Source: JAVBTR01 sp031556065
GTDB taxonomy: Bacteria > Bacillota > Clostridia > Christensenellales > Aristaeellaceae
Direction: 5' to 3'
DNA: 39,841 nt
Assembly: GCA_031556065.1 (NCBI GenBank)
Contig: JAVBTR010000059.1
Location: 1-39,841 of the forward strand
In this document: positions 39,662 through 39,841 of the stretch, piece after piece
How positions within the stretch are numbered: the stretch's first letter is position 1
Layout: every line of letters starts with the position of its first letter
The notes under the pieces: model-generated
Databases searched by the model: none
Told to the model about the DNA's origin: nothing
The model's input: only the letters and a program-made list of their open reading frames with translations
Program-made: the position numbers and the translations under genes

Positions 39662-39830
39662 TTGAGGGGCTGTCGCAATAAGAATCAAGGAACGCCAAGG
39701 GCTCTGCCCTTGGAACCCGCAAAGGGATACTCCCTTTGATCCCATTATGGGATTTTTAAGGGTCAAGTGACCCTTAAACTGGGTCTGGGACAGCGTCCCA
39801 GCGTTTTTCCTTATTGCGACAGCCCCTCAA
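39662..39830. repeat. Palindromic-ended repeat element (MITE-like)
   Basis: A 169-bp unit with 21-bp perfect terminal inverted repeats (39662-39682 and 39810-39830). Inside are several nested hairpins, including CCAAGGG/CCCTTGG and AAGGGTCA/TGACCCTT. It encodes no protein. It may be a mobile MITE or a large terminator after the binding-protein gene; both can be true. Confidence 0.65.
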
Positions 39831-39841
39831 CGCTCCCATCC

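Overview
The window reads as chromosomal DNA of a low-to-moderate GC Gram-positive bacterium, most likely a gut-type Clostridia lineage. Evidence: strong AGGAGG ribosome sites, TTGACA/TATAAT promoters, Lpl/Yte-type sugar ABC transporters with YesM/YesN two-component systems, BspA-like leucine-rich repeat and bacterial SH3 secreted proteins, luxS, rarA and Pit-DUF47. I cannot name the genus from sequence alone. No tRNA, rRNA or CRISPR array was seen.

Layout. 1-800: ribosomal protein L36 with a terminator, then a GNAT acetyltransferase. 950-1390: a decayed enolase-superfamily (RspA/mannonate dehydratase-like) gene carrying a tiny TA-flanked insertion. 1387-10360: a sugar/sugar-acid locus. On the minus strand, in transcription order, are a solute-binding protein, two CUT1 permeases, a membrane-sensor AraC regulator, an RraA-like protein, a YhcH-family protein and a sialate-lyase-like DapA-family aldolase. 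An HpcH/HpaI aldolase diverges on the plus strand. 10437-13725: a ferritin-like protein, two terminators, degraded fragments with a second copy of the mobile element, a CsoR-family repressor with a G/C-tract operator, and a DMT exporter. 13916-15609: phosphate transporter Pit and its DUF47 partner behind a recognisable three-repeat Pho box.

15697-26569 holds the most interesting block. On the minus strand are a sensor kinase, a response regulator with a SARP-type output domain, a LivJ-like binding protein, an HlyD-type adaptor, two NHLM-type ABC exporter subunits without a C39 peptidase domain, and a signal-less Amidase_6 protein. The amidase ribosome site lies inside the hairpin at the end of the exporter operon. 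Two secreted proteins (one with SH3 domains) diverge from the kinase. I see no precursor peptide, so the cargo is unknown. This looks like a regulated export system with an unassigned substrate.

26700-34640: an odd lobe-swapped solute-binding protein, a small membrane protein, RarA, a PstS-like protein, an LRR/SH3 surface protein, and a luxS-yaiI-low-molecular-weight phosphatase-hypothetical cluster ending in a strong bidirectional terminator. 34703-39841: a small P-loop kinase-like protein, a YesN/YesM two-component pair, and a divergent sugar-binding protein with repeats in the shared regulatory region. A palindromic-ended repeat element closes the window.
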